Of a DNA stretch of 64,000 bases, positions 51,506 through 61,073 are shown piece by piece. The DNA is from Chryseobacterium luteum (GTDB lineage Bacteria > Bacteroidota > Bacteroidia > Flavobacteriales > Weeksellaceae). The stretch covers positions 1-64,000 of the forward strand of contig NZ_JPRO01000015.1 of NCBI RefSeq assembly GCF_000737785.1. The letters are read 5' to 3'. The position numbers and the translations under genes are program-made. Numbering within the stretch: the first letter of the stretch is position 1; each line of letters starts with the position of its first letter. The notes under the pieces are model-generated. The model searched no databases, had not been told where the DNA came from, and was given only the letters and a program-made list of their open reading frames with translations.

Positions 51506-52309
51506 TTATTTCTTCAGAAGATTTTTGTAGTGCAGGGGAGTAATTCCCACATTCTCCCTGAACGACCTGATAAAGTGGCTTTGATCTGCAAAACCACATT
51601 CCAGTGCTATTTCCGTTAAAGACTTTTCCGTGTTGAGAAGGGCTAAAGATGTACTGATCTTCAGTTTTCTGATGTATGTACCTAAAGTACAGTGAAAATG
51701 CTTCTGAAAATCCCTGCTCAGATGAACGGGATGAATGTCTAAAGTCTTTGAAAGCTCTGTCAGGCTTAATTTTTCCGTGAAGCTTCCGTGAAGTATTTCA
51801 TCAATCTCACCTACCCATTTCGGTTTTTTATCAGCATTTTCAGCCTTGCCCGTTAACCGGCTGAAAATGTTGAGTAAAAGTTCATGAACAGACAGCTCAA
51901 TCCCTGGATCATTCATTTTTGTCTCCCTGAAAATTTGGTGCATAAGCAATTTTATATCAGGATCTTTCAAATTAAAGCTTCCCTCAATGCAGTCTTTTGA
52001 AATGTCAAATTGTTCAAACCAATCTTTCGTAAGTTCAAGATGGAATCCTCTTGTGAAAATATCAGGTTTTATATTGTAATGCGCATCTTCCCAATGATGA
52101 TAGAGTAGTGTTCCTGCAGAACAGTCGTACATTTCTTTTTTGTTTCCTTCCGCCATATTTCCCTGCAACAGAAAAGTGAAATAGGGGTTTTCATGATAAT
52201 GCCAGTCGACATAAGGATGCGTGTATTCCGTATCCGTAATGGTCAGTCCGCCGAAATGTAGGGTTTCGTTGGTTGTTCCGAAAAATTCACCATGATGGAG
52301 GCTTTTCAT
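51506..52309 (-). CDS. AraC-family transcriptional regulator
   Basis: The 267-residue protein has a cupin-type N-terminal part (YVDWHYHENPYFTFLLQGNM, GTLLYHHWEDAHYNIK, three His) and a C-terminal AraC DNA-binding domain (LSLTELSKTLDIHPVHLSRD, FQKHFHCTLGTYIRKLK, LTEIALECGFADQSHFIRSF, GITPLHYK). It is one base from the stop of the upstream HTH-type gene, so the two are translationally coupled. The serine hydrolase downstream may be its target. Confidence 0.9.
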   Translation of the reverse strand: MKSLHHGEFFGTTNETLHFGGLTITDTEYTHPYVDWHYHENPYFTFLLQGNMAEGNKKEMYDCSAGTLLYHHWEDAHYNIKPDIFTRGFHLELTKDWFEQFDISKDCIEGSFNLKDPDIKLLMHQIFRETKMNDPGIELSVHELLLNIFSRLTGKAENADKKPKWVGEIDEILHGSFTEKLSLTELSKTLDIHPVHLSRDFQKHFHCTLGTYIRKLKISTSLALLNTEKSLTEIALECGFADQSHFIRSFRENVGITPLHYKNLLKK

Positions 52310-52310
52310 A

Positions 52311-53237
52311 TTATAGTTTTTGTTTTAAATTTTCAATCTGATCGTACATTTTATTGAAAAATATTTTCCTGTCCCGGTTTCCCGAAGTGTTCAGCGATTT
52401 TGAATTTTTAATCTGGTGTTCAAAATAATTCCGTGTTTCACCGCAGGTTTTTTCATCGTTAATCAGAATATACCCAAACATATTCACAGGTATGGCAAAA
52501 AGCGATTGGTGCGGATGATGAAAAAAAATGTCGTTGGAAAGATGCATCAGTTCGTTTTCATACAAGTGAAATTTTGGATTGTTTTCTGTCTTCTGTTCGA
52601 TATATTCAATAAGTTCTTTCAGCTCTTTCAGGATGATTCCTGCTTCATTCTTCTGTAAAAGTCCGGTTTCGTGATAAAATAAAATCTGTTGCAGAATACT
52701 GGAAATCGTCCTTTCATTCCAAAGTTCCACTATGCTTTGTGCTTCGTATTTTTTCTTGAGCTCCTGTGTGTTTGATTCAAAATGAGGAGGTGAAAACTGC
52801 AGAAAAGGAATAAAAACCTGTTTCGCATTAAGCAGATTCATCCAGACATAAATCTTAAAACGGGAAAGCAGGGTGTCCGAAAGTGTATAGAAAAAAGGAA
52901 TATCCTTCGCAGAGTAATAAACCGTCATTTCATCAGTAAGGGGCAGATTTTCAAAAACGCTGAGATTATTCTGAAAAAAAGACTGCAGGTCTTCTGTTTT
53001 GTCCACCGCCGATGTTTTTTGAACCACAAGCTGCTGGTCTGAAGTGATGAACTGATTGAGGGAAATCTGATAATATCTGGCCAGCTCCAAAGCTTCTTCA
53101 AAACTGAATTTTGCCTTCATAGACGTCCTTCTGTGCGATGCATCATAACTTATATTGAGAATATTTGCAATCTCATCATTCAAAGATTTGTCGCCAATTT
53201 TTCTGCGGATTTCCTTAAGCAAAAGTTCCTGATACAT
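52311..53237 (-). CDS. HTH-type regulator with long C-terminal sensor region
   Basis: The 308-residue protein has an N-terminal BetR-like/Cro-type helix-turn-helix (LLLKEIRRKIGDKSLNDEIA, NILNISYDASHRRTSMKAKF, SFEEALELARYYQISLNQF), and a long helical C-terminal region (SIVELWNERTISSILQQILF; KLKELKELIEYIEQKTEN). This layout is widespread in Chryseobacterium. The frame begins six codons upstream at 53255, but the -7 element (TACATTTG, minus, 53255-53262) overlaps it, so MYQELLLKEI at 53237 is chosen. It is coupled to the AraC gene. Confidence 0.8.
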   Translation of the reverse strand: MYQELLLKEIRRKIGDKSLNDEIANILNISYDASHRRTSMKAKFSFEEALELARYYQISLNQFITSDQQLVVQKTSAVDKTEDLQSFFQNNLSVFENLPLTDEMTVYYSAKDIPFFYTLSDTLLSRFKIYVWMNLLNAKQVFIPFLQFSPPHFESNTQELKKKYEAQSIVELWNERTISSILQQILFYHETGLLQKNEAGIILKELKELIEYIEQKTENNPKFHLYENELMHLSNDIFFHHPHQSLFAIPVNMFGYILINDEKTCGETRNYFEHQIKNSKSLNTSGNRDRKIFFNKMYDQIENLKQKL

Positions 53238-53254
53238 GTTTTTTGTGATTTTCA

Positions 53255-53262
53255 CAAATGTA
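53255..53262 (-). promoter_or_regulatory. HTH/AraC operon promoter (-7 element)
   Basis: Minus-strand TACATTTG matches TAnnTTTG, 17 nt before the ATG at 53237. Confidence 0.6.
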
Positions 53263-53311
53263 CTTCTTTATTTTAATTTTTTTTCGCATTCGGATTGGTG
53301 TTTTTCACAGA

Positions 53312-53319
53312 TACTTTTG
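53312..53319 (+). promoter_or_regulatory. promoter of surface-repeat/CDP-alcohol transferase operon (-7 element)
   Basis: TACTTTTG matches TAnnTTTG, 25 nt before the ATG at 53345; ATTGG lies at a plausible -33 distance. Confidence 0.6.
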
Positions 53320-53344
53320 AAGTATAATTTTAAAATAAGTTATC

Positions 53345-54022
53345 ATGAATAAGAATTTAATACTATTGAATGTGCTCATCAGCATGGTATTACATGGCCA
53401 GGACCACGACAGCGTTAAGATAAAGCCGGCTGTATTTTCAGTAAACCCTAAAAAAGCAGTGACAAGAAATACGTCAGGAATTAACGTTGGGGTTTTAGAT
53501 GATTACAAAAAACAAAAAATTAATGGACTGAATCTACAGGCGAACCCGCTTAGCCTGATTTATCCCCTTATTCCTAAAGCCATACCCGCCCCTACAGAAA
53601 AAACATCAACCGTTACGGTAAACGGACTGCATATTTCTACCGGTGGAATGGTGGATGGTGAAAAACTTAACGGGGTCGGGATTTCGATCTATCATCATGC
53701 ACGGGTTACCAACGGGATTTCTTTAAATTTTTACAATAATACTTCAGGAAATTTAAGAGGGATCCATATTTCCGGATTCGCTAACAATTCTGAAAAAGGG
53801 TACGGTTTGCATATGGCTTTTATCGGAAACTATTCAGATGATTTCAAAGGGTTGCAGGTTTCTGGGTTCAATGAATCCAAAAAGATGAGAGGGGTGCAGA
53901 TCGGGCTGATTAATAAGACCGAAAATCTTAAAGGTTTTCAGCTTGGATTTTGGAATGTCAACGAAAAGAGGAAATTGCCTTTAATCAATTGGAATTTTAA
54001 AACTAAAACTAAGAAGTCATGA
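53345..54022 (+). CDS. exported LA_2272-type surface repeat protein
   Basis: The 225-residue protein has a signal peptide (MNKNLILLNVLISMVLHGQD) and tandem short repeats of the form 'G-hydrophobic-x-hydrophobic-x-N' (LNGVGISIYHHARVTNGISL, LRGIHISGFANNSEKGYGLH, KGLQVSGFNESKKMRGVQIG, LKGFQLGFWNVN), the LA_2272 surface-protein pattern, probably a beta-solenoid. Function is unknown. Its stop overlaps the ATG of the next gene by four bases (ATGA), so they are translationally coupled. Confidence 0.75.
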   Translation: MNKNLILLNVLISMVLHGQDHDSVKIKPAVFSVNPKKAVTRNTSGINVGVLDDYKKQKINGLNLQANPLSLIYPLIPKAIPAPTEKTSTVTVNGLHISTGGMVDGEKLNGVGISIYHHARVTNGISLNFYNNTSGNLRGIHISGFANNSEKGYGLHMAFIGNYSDDFKGLQVSGFNESKKMRGVQIGLINKTENLKGFQLGFWNVNEKRKLPLINWNFKTKTKKS

Positions 54023-54618
54023 AAACAATACCTTATATTTTAATTGCTGTAAGATTTATCCTGGCGCCGGTTATTATTGCTTTAGCATATCTCAAAGGAG
54101 AAGAATCCCGGTTTTTGATTTTAGCCTTGATGTATTTTGGATTATTAACGGATATCTTCGATGGAATTATTGCCCGGAAAGTTGGTGTTTCATCAGAAAA
54201 ATTAAGAAGATTAGACAGCCAGACCGATTTGATTTTCTGGCTTTCATTAGGATTTTCTGCTTATTTTCTGAATCCCGGATTAATTCAGAACGAATGGCAG
54301 GGAATTCTTTTAATCCTTGTGATGGAAGCCCTTTGCTACATGGTCAGTATCTGGAAATTCGGGAAAGAAACCTGTACTCATGCTTTTCTGTCCAAAATGT
54401 GGGGCTTAAGTCTGCTGATCGCTTTTACCTATTTAATCGGGTTTCAGCAGACTGGTTGGGCATTTTACCTTACGGTCGGATTAGGATTTGTATCTCATAT
54501 TGACGTTATTTTGATCGTCTTGCTGCTTCCGAAATGGCAGTACGACGTACCAAGTTCCTATCATGCCTGGAAAATCCGGAACGGAAAAGAACGGAAGAAA
54601 ACAGTATTCTTTAATTAG
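54019..54618 (+). CDS. CDP-alcohol phosphatidyltransferase-family protein
   Basis: The 199-residue protein has five or six hydrophobic segments and the family motif D-xx-DG-xx-AR-x8-x-xxx-D-xxx-D in DIFDGIIARKVGVSSEKL then RRLDSQTD. The four Asp are present, but the Gly at the centre is replaced by Leu. It should join a CDP-activated lipid to an alcohol in the inner membrane; phosphatidylglycerophosphate synthase is one option. Other substrates are possible. It overlaps the upstream gene by four bases. Confidence 0.8.
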   Translation: MKTIPYILIAVRFILAPVIIALAYLKGEESRFLILALMYFGLLTDIFDGIIARKVGVSSEKLRRLDSQTDLIFWLSLGFSAYFLNPGLIQNEWQGILLILVMEALCYMVSIWKFGKETCTHAFLSKMWGLSLLIAFTYLIGFQQTGWAFYLTVGLGFVSHIDVILIVLLLPKWQYDVPSSYHAWKIRNGKERKKTVFFN

Positions 54619-54854
54619 AGTATAGGTGAGGAAACGCAGTTGGAAGAGGGGCGTTTAAAAGCATTGCTGTAACACGGTTTTATTGACTTTTGATATCCCG
54701 ATAAACTATAGGGCTGCTTCCTGATACTTTTTAAATTCTAAAATAAGGCCACAAAAATTATGTGAGCATTCAGTGTCTGAAAACTGTTATTCAATTTGAT
54801 TACAAATAATTGTGACTGATAAAATATAAAAACAGGAAGTAGCCAATCCGTTTT

Positions 54855-55136
54855 TTATGAATATTCTTCTTTGAGTTTTTTATCCAGTATAAATGGTACA
54901 AATGGAAGTACTGAACCTACTAGATACAATATGATTCTTTTTAAACTCCACCTGTATTTTATTGCGGATAACAGAAGAGCTATTAGAAATATAAGAAACA
55001 AGACTCCATGGATCCATTCAAAATATTTTACCCCTTCCGGTATATTAAAAAAGTACTTTAAAGGCATGGCAATGAAGAGCAGAATCAGATATGAAAGCCC
55101 TTCGATTAAAGCTGTTTTACGGTATATGATGATCAT
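54855..55136 (-). CDS. DUF3817 integral membrane protein
   Basis: The 93-residue protein matches DUF3817 (YdzA family): RKTALIEGLSYLILLFIAMP, 'LKYFFNIPEGVKYFEWIHG' and a short C-terminal VGSVLPFVPFILDKKLKEE. It has three membrane segments with a central W/H pair and a Lys-rich end. Function is unknown. Confidence 0.85.
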   Translation of the reverse strand: MIIIYRKTALIEGLSYLILLFIAMPLKYFFNIPEGVKYFEWIHGVLFLIFLIALLLSAIKYRWSLKRIILYLVGSVLPFVPFILDKKLKEEYS

Positions 55137-55380
55137 CTGAATAATTATACTATCAAAAGATTATTTTGATACTAATATACTTTAATCTGGCATTTAAAGC
55201 TCTAATAAAATCAAAATTAATTATAACAGGACAATAAATACAGCATGTGTATTTACAAACATATGGATAGAAGACTTAATAAATAGTTATAATTGGTACA
55301 TTAAAGTATATCATCGCCTGAATAATATCCATAGCATAGTTTTAGATTCAGTATTTTGATAAATGATTTTTTAAAAAGGT

Positions 55381-55410
55381 AGCGTAATCATCAGGTTACG
55401 CTGTTTTTTT
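55381..55410 (+). terminator. terminator-like hairpin ahead of asnS
   Basis: AGCGTAATC/GGTTACGCT forms a 9-bp stem followed by GTTTTTTT. The nearest same-strand gene upstream ends at 54618, so what it terminates is unclear. Confidence 0.6.
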
Positions 55411-55411
55411 G

Positions 55412-55419
55412 TAACTTTG
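55412..55419 (+). promoter_or_regulatory. asnS promoter (-7 element)
   Basis: TAACTTTG matches TAnnTTTG exactly and lies 38 nt before the ATG, just after the hairpin. A -33 TTTG is not seen, so the assignment is moderate. Confidence 0.5.
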
Positions 55420-55457
55420 CAGACGTTAATTTTTATAAGAAAATTTATAATCAACAA

Positions 55458-56906
55458 ATGAAAAAGCAGACCATTAAGGAAGTCCTACAGGATTACAAGA
55501 AAGTATTACATCATGACATTACGGTTTACGGTTGGGTAAGAACGTTCCGTGCCAATCGCTTTATAGCACTAAATGATGGTTCTACTATTAATAATTTGCA
55601 AATAGTTGTTGATTTCGAAAATTTCGATGAAGAGATTATCAGTAAAATCAGCACAGCCGCCTCTTTAAAAGTAGTGGGTGAAGTAGTGGAAAGTCAGGGA
55701 GCAGGGCAGAGCGTTGAAATTGTAGCAAAGAAAATTGTTATTTTAGGAGATAACTTTACAGAAGACAGGGACAAAACGATTCTTCAGCCCAAAAAACACT
55801 CTTTGGAAGTTCTGAGAGACCAGGCTCATTTAAGATTCAGAACGAATTTATTCGGGGCTGTTTTCAGAGTACGTCATGCCGTAAGCTTTGCAGTACACTC
55901 ATTTTTTAACAAAAACCAGTTCTTCTATATCAACACACCGGTAATCACGGGAGCAGATGCAGAAGGAGCAGGAGAAATGTTCGGAGTAACCAACTTTGAT
56001 CTGAATAATATCCCTAAAACTGAAGACGGGGAAATTGATTTTGCACAGGATTTTTTCGGAAAGAAAACCAATCTTACAGTTTCCGGACAGCTTGAAGGAG
56101 AAACCGCGGCAATGGGACTAGGCAGAATTTATACATTCGGACCGACTTTCCGTGCTGAGAACTCAAACACGACAAGACACCTTGCGGAATTCTGGATGAT
56201 AGAGCCGGAAGTGGCATTCAACAACCTTGAAGACAATATCGACCTTGCGGAAGATTTCTTAAAATATGTGATCCAGTATGTTCTGGACAACTGTAAAGAT
56301 GACCTTGAATTCCTTGATAAACGTTTTGAGGAAGAGCAGAAAGGAAAACCGGAAAAAGACAGAGCAAAAGAAGGACTTATCGAAAAACTTCAGAACGTTA
56401 TAGCTAAACGTTTCAAACGTGTAAGCTACACAGAAGCGATCGAGATCCTGATGAACTCGAAAGAAAATAAAAAAGGGAAATTCCAGTACCCGGTTGAGAG
56501 CTGGGGAACGGATCTTCAGTCCGAACATGAAAGATTCCTGGTTGAAAAACATTTTGAGAGCCCGGTAGTATTGTTTGACTATCCAAAAGAGATCAAAGCC
56601 TTCTACATGAAACTGAATGATGACAATAAGACCGTTGCAGCAATGGATGTTCTTTTCCCGGGTATCGGGGAGATCATCGGAGGATCGGAGAGAGAAGCAA
56701 GATTAGACGTATTAAAACAGAAAATGGCAGATATGCATGTAGATGAACACGAACTTTGGTGGTATCTTGATACCCGTAAATTCGGTTCTGTGCCGCATGC
56801 AGGTTTCGGTTTAGGATTGGAAAGACTGGTTCTTTTCGTAACAGGAATGACCAACATCAGAGATGTGATTCCTTTCCCGAGAACACCGAAAAGCGCTGAA
56901 TTCTAG
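55458..56906 (+). CDS. asnS: asparaginyl-tRNA synthetase
   Basis: The 482-residue class IIb synthetase has an N-terminal anticodon-binding OB fold ([20 protein letters not shown]), a dimer-interface motif 1, motif 2 [21 protein letters not shown] and motif 3 [16 protein letters not shown] charged, Lys-rich insertion ([20 protein letters not shown]) near residue 295 makes it longer than E. coli AsnS (466). It charges tRNA-Asn. A strong terminator follows. Confidence 0.96.
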   Translation: MKKQTIKEVLQDYKKVLHHDITVYGWVRTFRANRFIALNDGSTINNLQIVVDFENFDEEIISKISTAASLKVVGEVVESQGAGQSVEIVAKKIVILGDNFTEDRDKTILQPKKHSLEVLRDQAHLRFRTNLFGAVFRVRHAVSFAVHSFFNKNQFFYINTPVITGADAEGAGEMFGVTNFDLNNIPKTEDGEIDFAQDFFGKKTNLTVSGQLEGETAAMGLGRIYTFGPTFRAENSNTTRHLAEFWMIEPEVAFNNLEDNIDLAEDFLKYVIQYVLDNCKDDLEFLDKRFEEEQKGKPEKDRAKEGLIEKLQNVIAKRFKRVSYTEAIEILMNSKENKKGKFQYPVESWGTDLQSEHERFLVEKHFESPVVLFDYPKEIKAFYMKLNDDNKTVAAMDVLFPGIGEIIGGSEREARLDVLKQKMADMHVDEHELWWYLDTRKFGSVPHAGFGLGLERLVLFVTGMTNIRDVIPFPRTPKSAEF

Positions 56907-56914
56907 ACCAATAA

Positions 56915-56947
56915 AAAAGCCTTAATGTAAAAATTAAGGCTTTTTTT
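56915..56947 (+). terminator. intrinsic terminator of asnS
   Basis: AAAAGCCTTAAT pairs with ATTAAGGCTTTT around GTAAAA, then T run. Confidence 0.9.
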
Positions 56948-57064
56948 ATTTTCTTATAGTTTATTATGTTAATAAGTTAATGCAAAAATCATGCTAAATT
57001 TGTTTTTTGTCGAATTAATTTATTAAATTCGTAGAATATGTTATGTTAAAACACAAAGACTAAT

Positions 57065-58528
57065 ATGCTTAAACAACACTTACAACTCAAATTAGGACAG
57101 AAGCTGGCACCTCAGCAGATTCAGTTGATGAAGCTTATTCAGCTTCATACCCTGGAATTCGAAGAGGAGCTGGAAAGAGAGCTAGAAGAGAATCCTGCTT
57201 TGGAAATTGTAAAGGAAGATCCTAAAGAAGATGATTTTTCTTCACTTGAAGATGCTTATCAGGACGAAGGAACAGAAAGTATTCAAACAGATTTTGATGT
57301 CAACGAATATATTTACGATGACGAACCTAGCTATAAAACTGCTTCCAGTAACTATTCTCCGGACGATGAAGAGTTCGATAATGAAAGTCTTTTAACAGAA
57401 GGCCAGTCGTTATACGATTACCTGCTGGAACAGATCCATTTGGTGAATATCAGCGACGAAGATGAAAAGATCGCCGAATATGTGATCGGAAATCTTGATA
57501 CAGACGGGTATCTGAGAAGAGAGATCAAAGCTATTGTCGATGATCTTGCTTTCTCGCAGGGAATTTACACCACCAAAGAAAAAGTGGAAGATATCCTTGA
57601 AAATTATATCCAGAAGCTTGACCCGCCAGGTGTGGGAGCAAGAGGTCTTCAGGAATGCCTTCTTCTTCAGATCGAGAAAAAAGTGAGCTCTGATAAAGCG
57701 GTTTCTCTGGCGGCCAATATTTTAAGATATCAGTTTGATGCCCTTACCAATAAGCATTACAACAAGATTATCCAGAAGTATGATATAGAAGAGGACGATC
57801 TGAAGGACGCTTTGGAAGAAATTTCCAAACTTTCACCAAAAGTAGGAGGAAACTTTGATACCCAGACGATTACCATCAACCAGGAAATTATCCCGGATTT
57901 TGTGATCCAGGTGAAAGACGGATTGGTCATTCCGATGCTTAACAGTAAAAATGCACCGACTCTGAGAGTTTCCGAAGAATATAAGGATATTTTAACCACG
58001 TATTCCCACGATAAAAACTCTTCTGAGCATAAACAGGCGGCACTATTCATCAAACAGAAGCTTGATGCTGCAAAATGGTATATAGATGCTATTAACCAGC
58101 GCCAGAACACCCTGTTGCAGACCATTACGGCTATCGTTAAATTTCAGAAGGATTATTTTATCACAGGTGACGAAAAATCCCTGAGACCAATGATTCTGAA
58201 AGACATTGCAGATATCACAGGATTTGATATTTCTACCATTTCAAGAGTAGTAAAAAGCAAATATGCCGATACATCAAACGGCATTATTTATCTGAAAGAT
58301 CTTTTCTCAGACAGTCTGACCAATGATGACGGTGAAGAGGTTTCTACCAAAGAGATCAAGACACATCTTCAGGAAGTTATCGGGAGAGAGAACAAGAGAA
58401 AACCTCTTACAGATGATGCCCTGGTAGTAATGCTGAAAGAGCAGGGTTATAATATTGCCAGAAGAACGATCGCAAAATACCGTGAACAGCTCAATATTCC
58501 GGTAGCCAGATTAAGAAAAGAACTTTAA
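57065..58528 (+). CDS. rpoN: RNA polymerase sigma-54 factor
   Basis: The 487-residue protein has region I with the Gln-rich LGQKLAPQQIQLMKLIQLHT, an acidic region II, the core-binding region (ISDEDEKIAEYVIGNLDTDG; DPPGVGARGLQECLLLQI), a helix-turn-helix (DIADITGFDISTISRVVKSK) and the RpoN box ARRTIAKYREQLNIP near the end. It directs RNA polymerase to -24/-12 promoters that need enhancer-bound activators; none of these is in the window. Its terminator closes the gene. Confidence 0.96.
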   Translation: MLKQHLQLKLGQKLAPQQIQLMKLIQLHTLEFEEELERELEENPALEIVKEDPKEDDFSSLEDAYQDEGTESIQTDFDVNEYIYDDEPSYKTASSNYSPDDEEFDNESLLTEGQSLYDYLLEQIHLVNISDEDEKIAEYVIGNLDTDGYLRREIKAIVDDLAFSQGIYTTKEKVEDILENYIQKLDPPGVGARGLQECLLLQIEKKVSSDKAVSLAANILRYQFDALTNKHYNKIIQKYDIEEDDLKDALEEISKLSPKVGGNFDTQTITINQEIIPDFVIQVKDGLVIPMLNSKNAPTLRVSEEYKDILTTYSHDKNSSEHKQAALFIKQKLDAAKWYIDAINQRQNTLLQTITAIVKFQKDYFITGDEKSLRPMILKDIADITGFDISTISRVVKSKYADTSNGIIYLKDLFSDSLTNDDGEEVSTKEIKTHLQEVIGRENKRKPLTDDALVVMLKEQGYNIARRTIAKYREQLNIPVARLRKEL

Positions 58529-58548
58529 TAAGTTATCTATACATAAGT

Positions 58549-58573
58549 AAGCCCGGAAATTCCGGGCTTTTTT
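58549..58573 (+). terminator. intrinsic terminator of rpoN
   Basis: AAGCCCGGA (58549-58557) pairs with TCCGGGCTT (58561-58569), then T run. Confidence 0.85.
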
Positions 58574-58717
58574 ATTTGAAAGTAAAGATTTGTATTTGCC
58601 TGGTATCCTAAATAAATTATGGGTTTAAAATAAAATATGGCTGATCTGCTCAGTCTGCGGGATATGTTAAGTGCAAAGATTTACTGCAATATTACGAAAG
58701 TAGTTTTTTTTCTAAGT

Positions 58718-60340
58718 TCACTGCTTCAGTGTATCCAGTTGCAGTTCTTTTATAGAGATCTCCCGCATTTCCACCTTCCTTATTTTTCCTGAGATTGTCA
58801 TAGGAAATTCATCTACAAACTTCCAGTATTTCGGAACTTTATAATGGGCAATTCTTCCCTGGCAGTATTCTAAAAGTTCGGCTTCCGATACTTCAAAGCC
58901 CTCTCTGACTTTTATCCAGGCCATTACTTCTTCCCCGAATTTTTCACTCGGAACCCCGATGATCTGTACATCAAGGATATTGGGATAGGTGTACAGGAAA
59001 TCTTCAACCTCTTTAGGTGAAATGTTTTCGCCACCGCGAATGATGAGGTCCTTTATTCTTCCGGAAATAGTAATATAGCCTTCATCATCCATGACAGCCA
59101 GGTCACCGGTGTGCATCCACCGGGCATCGTCCAGTACTTTTTTCGTGTTTTCCGGATCGTTCCAGTATTTCAGCATCACGGAATAGCCTCTGGTACATAA
59201 TTCGCCATGTTCACCACGCTTTACGGTTTTTCCGCTTTCGTCAATGATCTTTATTTCAAGATGATCCTGAACGGTACCTACAGTACTGACCTGCTTTTCC
59301 AATGGTGTTCCTATCAGGGTCTGCGTAGAAACAGGGGAAGTTTCCGTCATTCCGTAGCAGATGCTCATTTCCTTAATATTCATCAGGTTTTCTACCTTTT
59401 TCATGATCTCAGGCGGACAGACGGACCCTGCCATAACACCCGTCCTTAGGTTTGAAAAATCATAAGTGTCAAAATCCTTCACTGCCAGTTCAGCGATAAA
59501 CATCGTTGGAACTCCATATAAAGACGTACATTTTTCTTCAGAAACTGTTTTTAAAGTAATACCGGGATCAAAGCTGTCATTAGGGATCACCATACAGGCA
59601 CCGTGAGCGGTACAGCATATATTCCCGATCACCATTCCAAAGCAATGATAGAAAGGCACAGGAATACAGACACGGTCTTTTTCTGAGTATTTTAAGCGTA
59701 TGCCGATAAAATATCCGTTATTTAAAATATTATGATGGGAAAGGGTAACGCCTTTTGGAAAACCTGTCGTTCCCGATGTATACTGAATATTTACAGGATC
59801 ATCAAACTGTACATGCTCTTCAAAACTGTGAAGTGTATCATCTGAAATATCCTGCCCTTTGTTTAAAAAATCTTCCCAGTTGTCATCAAAGAAAATTTCA
59901 TGTTCAAGACTGGGACAGACTTCCCTGGCATATTCTACCATTTCCCTGTAATTGCTCGTCTTAAAGCTTAAAGAAGAAAACATAAACCGGATCCCCGACT
60001 GGTTGATCACATAAGTAAGTTCGTGTGTTCTGTAAGCAGGATTGATATTGACAAGTATAGTCCCTATCCGGGCGGTAGCATACTGAAGCAGGACCCATTC
60101 ATAACGGTTAGAAGACCAGATTCCGATTCTGTCTCCTGTCTTGGCTCCTGAAAAAATTAAAGCTTTAGCCACAGCAGTGGTCTGGTTATAAAATTCCTGA
60201 TAGGTAGCTCTGTAACCCTGATGAACACAGACTAATGCTTCTTGGTTGGGATATTTTTCAACGGTCTTTTTAAGATTTCCACCGATAGTTTGTCCGAGTA
60301 ATGGAATGGCAGAAGCTCCATAGACGTAAGATAATGGCAT
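58718..60340 (-). CDS. AMP-binding fatty-acyl-CoA synthetase
   Basis: The 540-residue ANL-superfamily enzyme has the P-loop-like YTSGTTGFPKGVTLSHHN, the gate region SICYGMTETSPVSTQ, DARWMHTGDLAVMDDEGYIT (ATP-ribose Asp), GRIKDLIIRGGENISPKEVE (hinge) and the C-terminal catalytic Lys in FPMTISGKIRKVEM. It makes acyl-CoA from a carboxylic acid, ATP and CoA; length and motifs suit medium-chain or long-chain acids. It stands alone on the minus strand. Confidence 0.9.
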   Translation of the reverse strand: MPLSYVYGASAIPLLGQTIGGNLKKTVEKYPNQEALVCVHQGYRATYQEFYNQTTAVAKALIFSGAKTGDRIGIWSSNRYEWVLLQYATARIGTILVNINPAYRTHELTYVINQSGIRFMFSSLSFKTSNYREMVEYAREVCPSLEHEIFFDDNWEDFLNKGQDISDDTLHSFEEHVQFDDPVNIQYTSGTTGFPKGVTLSHHNILNNGYFIGIRLKYSEKDRVCIPVPFYHCFGMVIGNICCTAHGACMVIPNDSFDPGITLKTVSEEKCTSLYGVPTMFIAELAVKDFDTYDFSNLRTGVMAGSVCPPEIMKKVENLMNIKEMSICYGMTETSPVSTQTLIGTPLEKQVSTVGTVQDHLEIKIIDESGKTVKRGEHGELCTRGYSVMLKYWNDPENTKKVLDDARWMHTGDLAVMDDEGYITISGRIKDLIIRGGENISPKEVEDFLYTYPNILDVQIIGVPSEKFGEEVMAWIKVREGFEVSEAELLEYCQGRIAHYKVPKYWKFVDEFPMTISGKIRKVEMREISIKELQLDTLKQ

Positions 60341-60398
60341 AGTTTAAGATTTGGTAGAATAAAATTAATGAAAAATCTTGAATTGATGCCTGTTTATG

Positions 60399-61073
60399 CT
60401 AATTTTCCTGAGAATCTATGTCTTTAAGCTGTTTAAGATTTCTGTCCAGTTTTTTGATGATAATTCCATAGACAAGCCGGTAGTAAAGCCAGATCAGCAG
60501 TATACACAACACCGTGCTTACAATGATCCCGATAATCACAATAATCAGGTTGGAATTGTCCGGACGTACATTCTGGGAATTTAATACGTAAAAGATAAAG
60601 GCTGTAAACACAAATGTAAAAACAACCAGTATAGCAATACTGATAAGGATAAAAGCGTTGACCGTTTTTTTGAACTTAATGATCCTTATAATGAGGCCTT
60701 TGAGATTTTCCTCGATCCTTATTTTGCGGTAATTCTGATAAAATTTCAGAACAAAATAAGCTGTAATTAACAGGCTTAAAATTTTTATGGCTAAATAAGC
60801 ATGATCAAAATTAGTCTCTATTTCGGGGGCTTTCTGGGCTCCAAGCTTTTCTAATATTTTACGGAAGCTGTCCGATTCCTCATCCTGAAAGAAATAGAAT
60901 ACACCCAGCACGGAAAAGAATAGAAATTCTGCCACGCTGATCCAGAAAATATACTTCACATAATTGCGCGATTTTTTGTTCAGCATCTGAAGAATTTCAT
61001 TACTGTCGTATTTCGGCTGAACAGGCTGCTCCTGCCATGTTTTCTTAAAGCTGTCTAAATCAAAATCAGGCAT
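60399..61073 (-). CDS. membrane protein paired with ECF sigma factor (second pair)
   Basis: The 224-residue protein has a soluble N-terminus (FKKTWQEQPVQPKYDSNEIL QM-type helix) and four hydrophobic segments: KYIFWISVAEFLFFSVLGVF, YLAIKILSLLITAYFVLKFY, VNAFILISIAILVVFTFVFT and LIIVIIGIIVSTVLCILLIW. A basic tail follows. It overlaps the ECF sigma gene by eight bases and is a paralogue of the protein at 2410-3012. An anti-sigma or modulator role is inferred from position only. Confidence 0.7.
   Translation of the reverse strand: MPDFDLDSFKKTWQEQPVQPKYDSNEILQMLNKKSRNYVKYIFWISVAEFLFFSVLGVFYFFQDEESDSFRKILEKLGAQKAPEIETNFDHAYLAIKILSLLITAYFVLKFYQNYRKIRIEENLKGLIIRIIKFKKTVNAFILISIAILVVFTFVFTAFIFYVLNSQNVRPDNSNLIIVIIGIIVSTVLCILLIWLYYRLVYGIIIKKLDRNLKQLKDIDSQEN

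Larger units (their letters stand above)
55137..55457. other. AT-rich region upstream of asnS
   Basis: The 321-base region is AT-rich. It holds a hairpin (AGCGTAATC, 55381-55389, with GGTTACGCT, 55394-55402, then T run) and a -7 element between the hairpin and asnS. No gene or Asn-rich leader peptide was found before the hairpin. Confidence 0.5.

Noticed and set aside
55245..55410. Possible Asn-responsive leader peptide before asnS
   Set aside because: The short ORF near 55246-55290 has just one or two Asn codons, stops far from the hairpin, and a -7 promoter lies between hairpin and gene, so attenuation is not supported.
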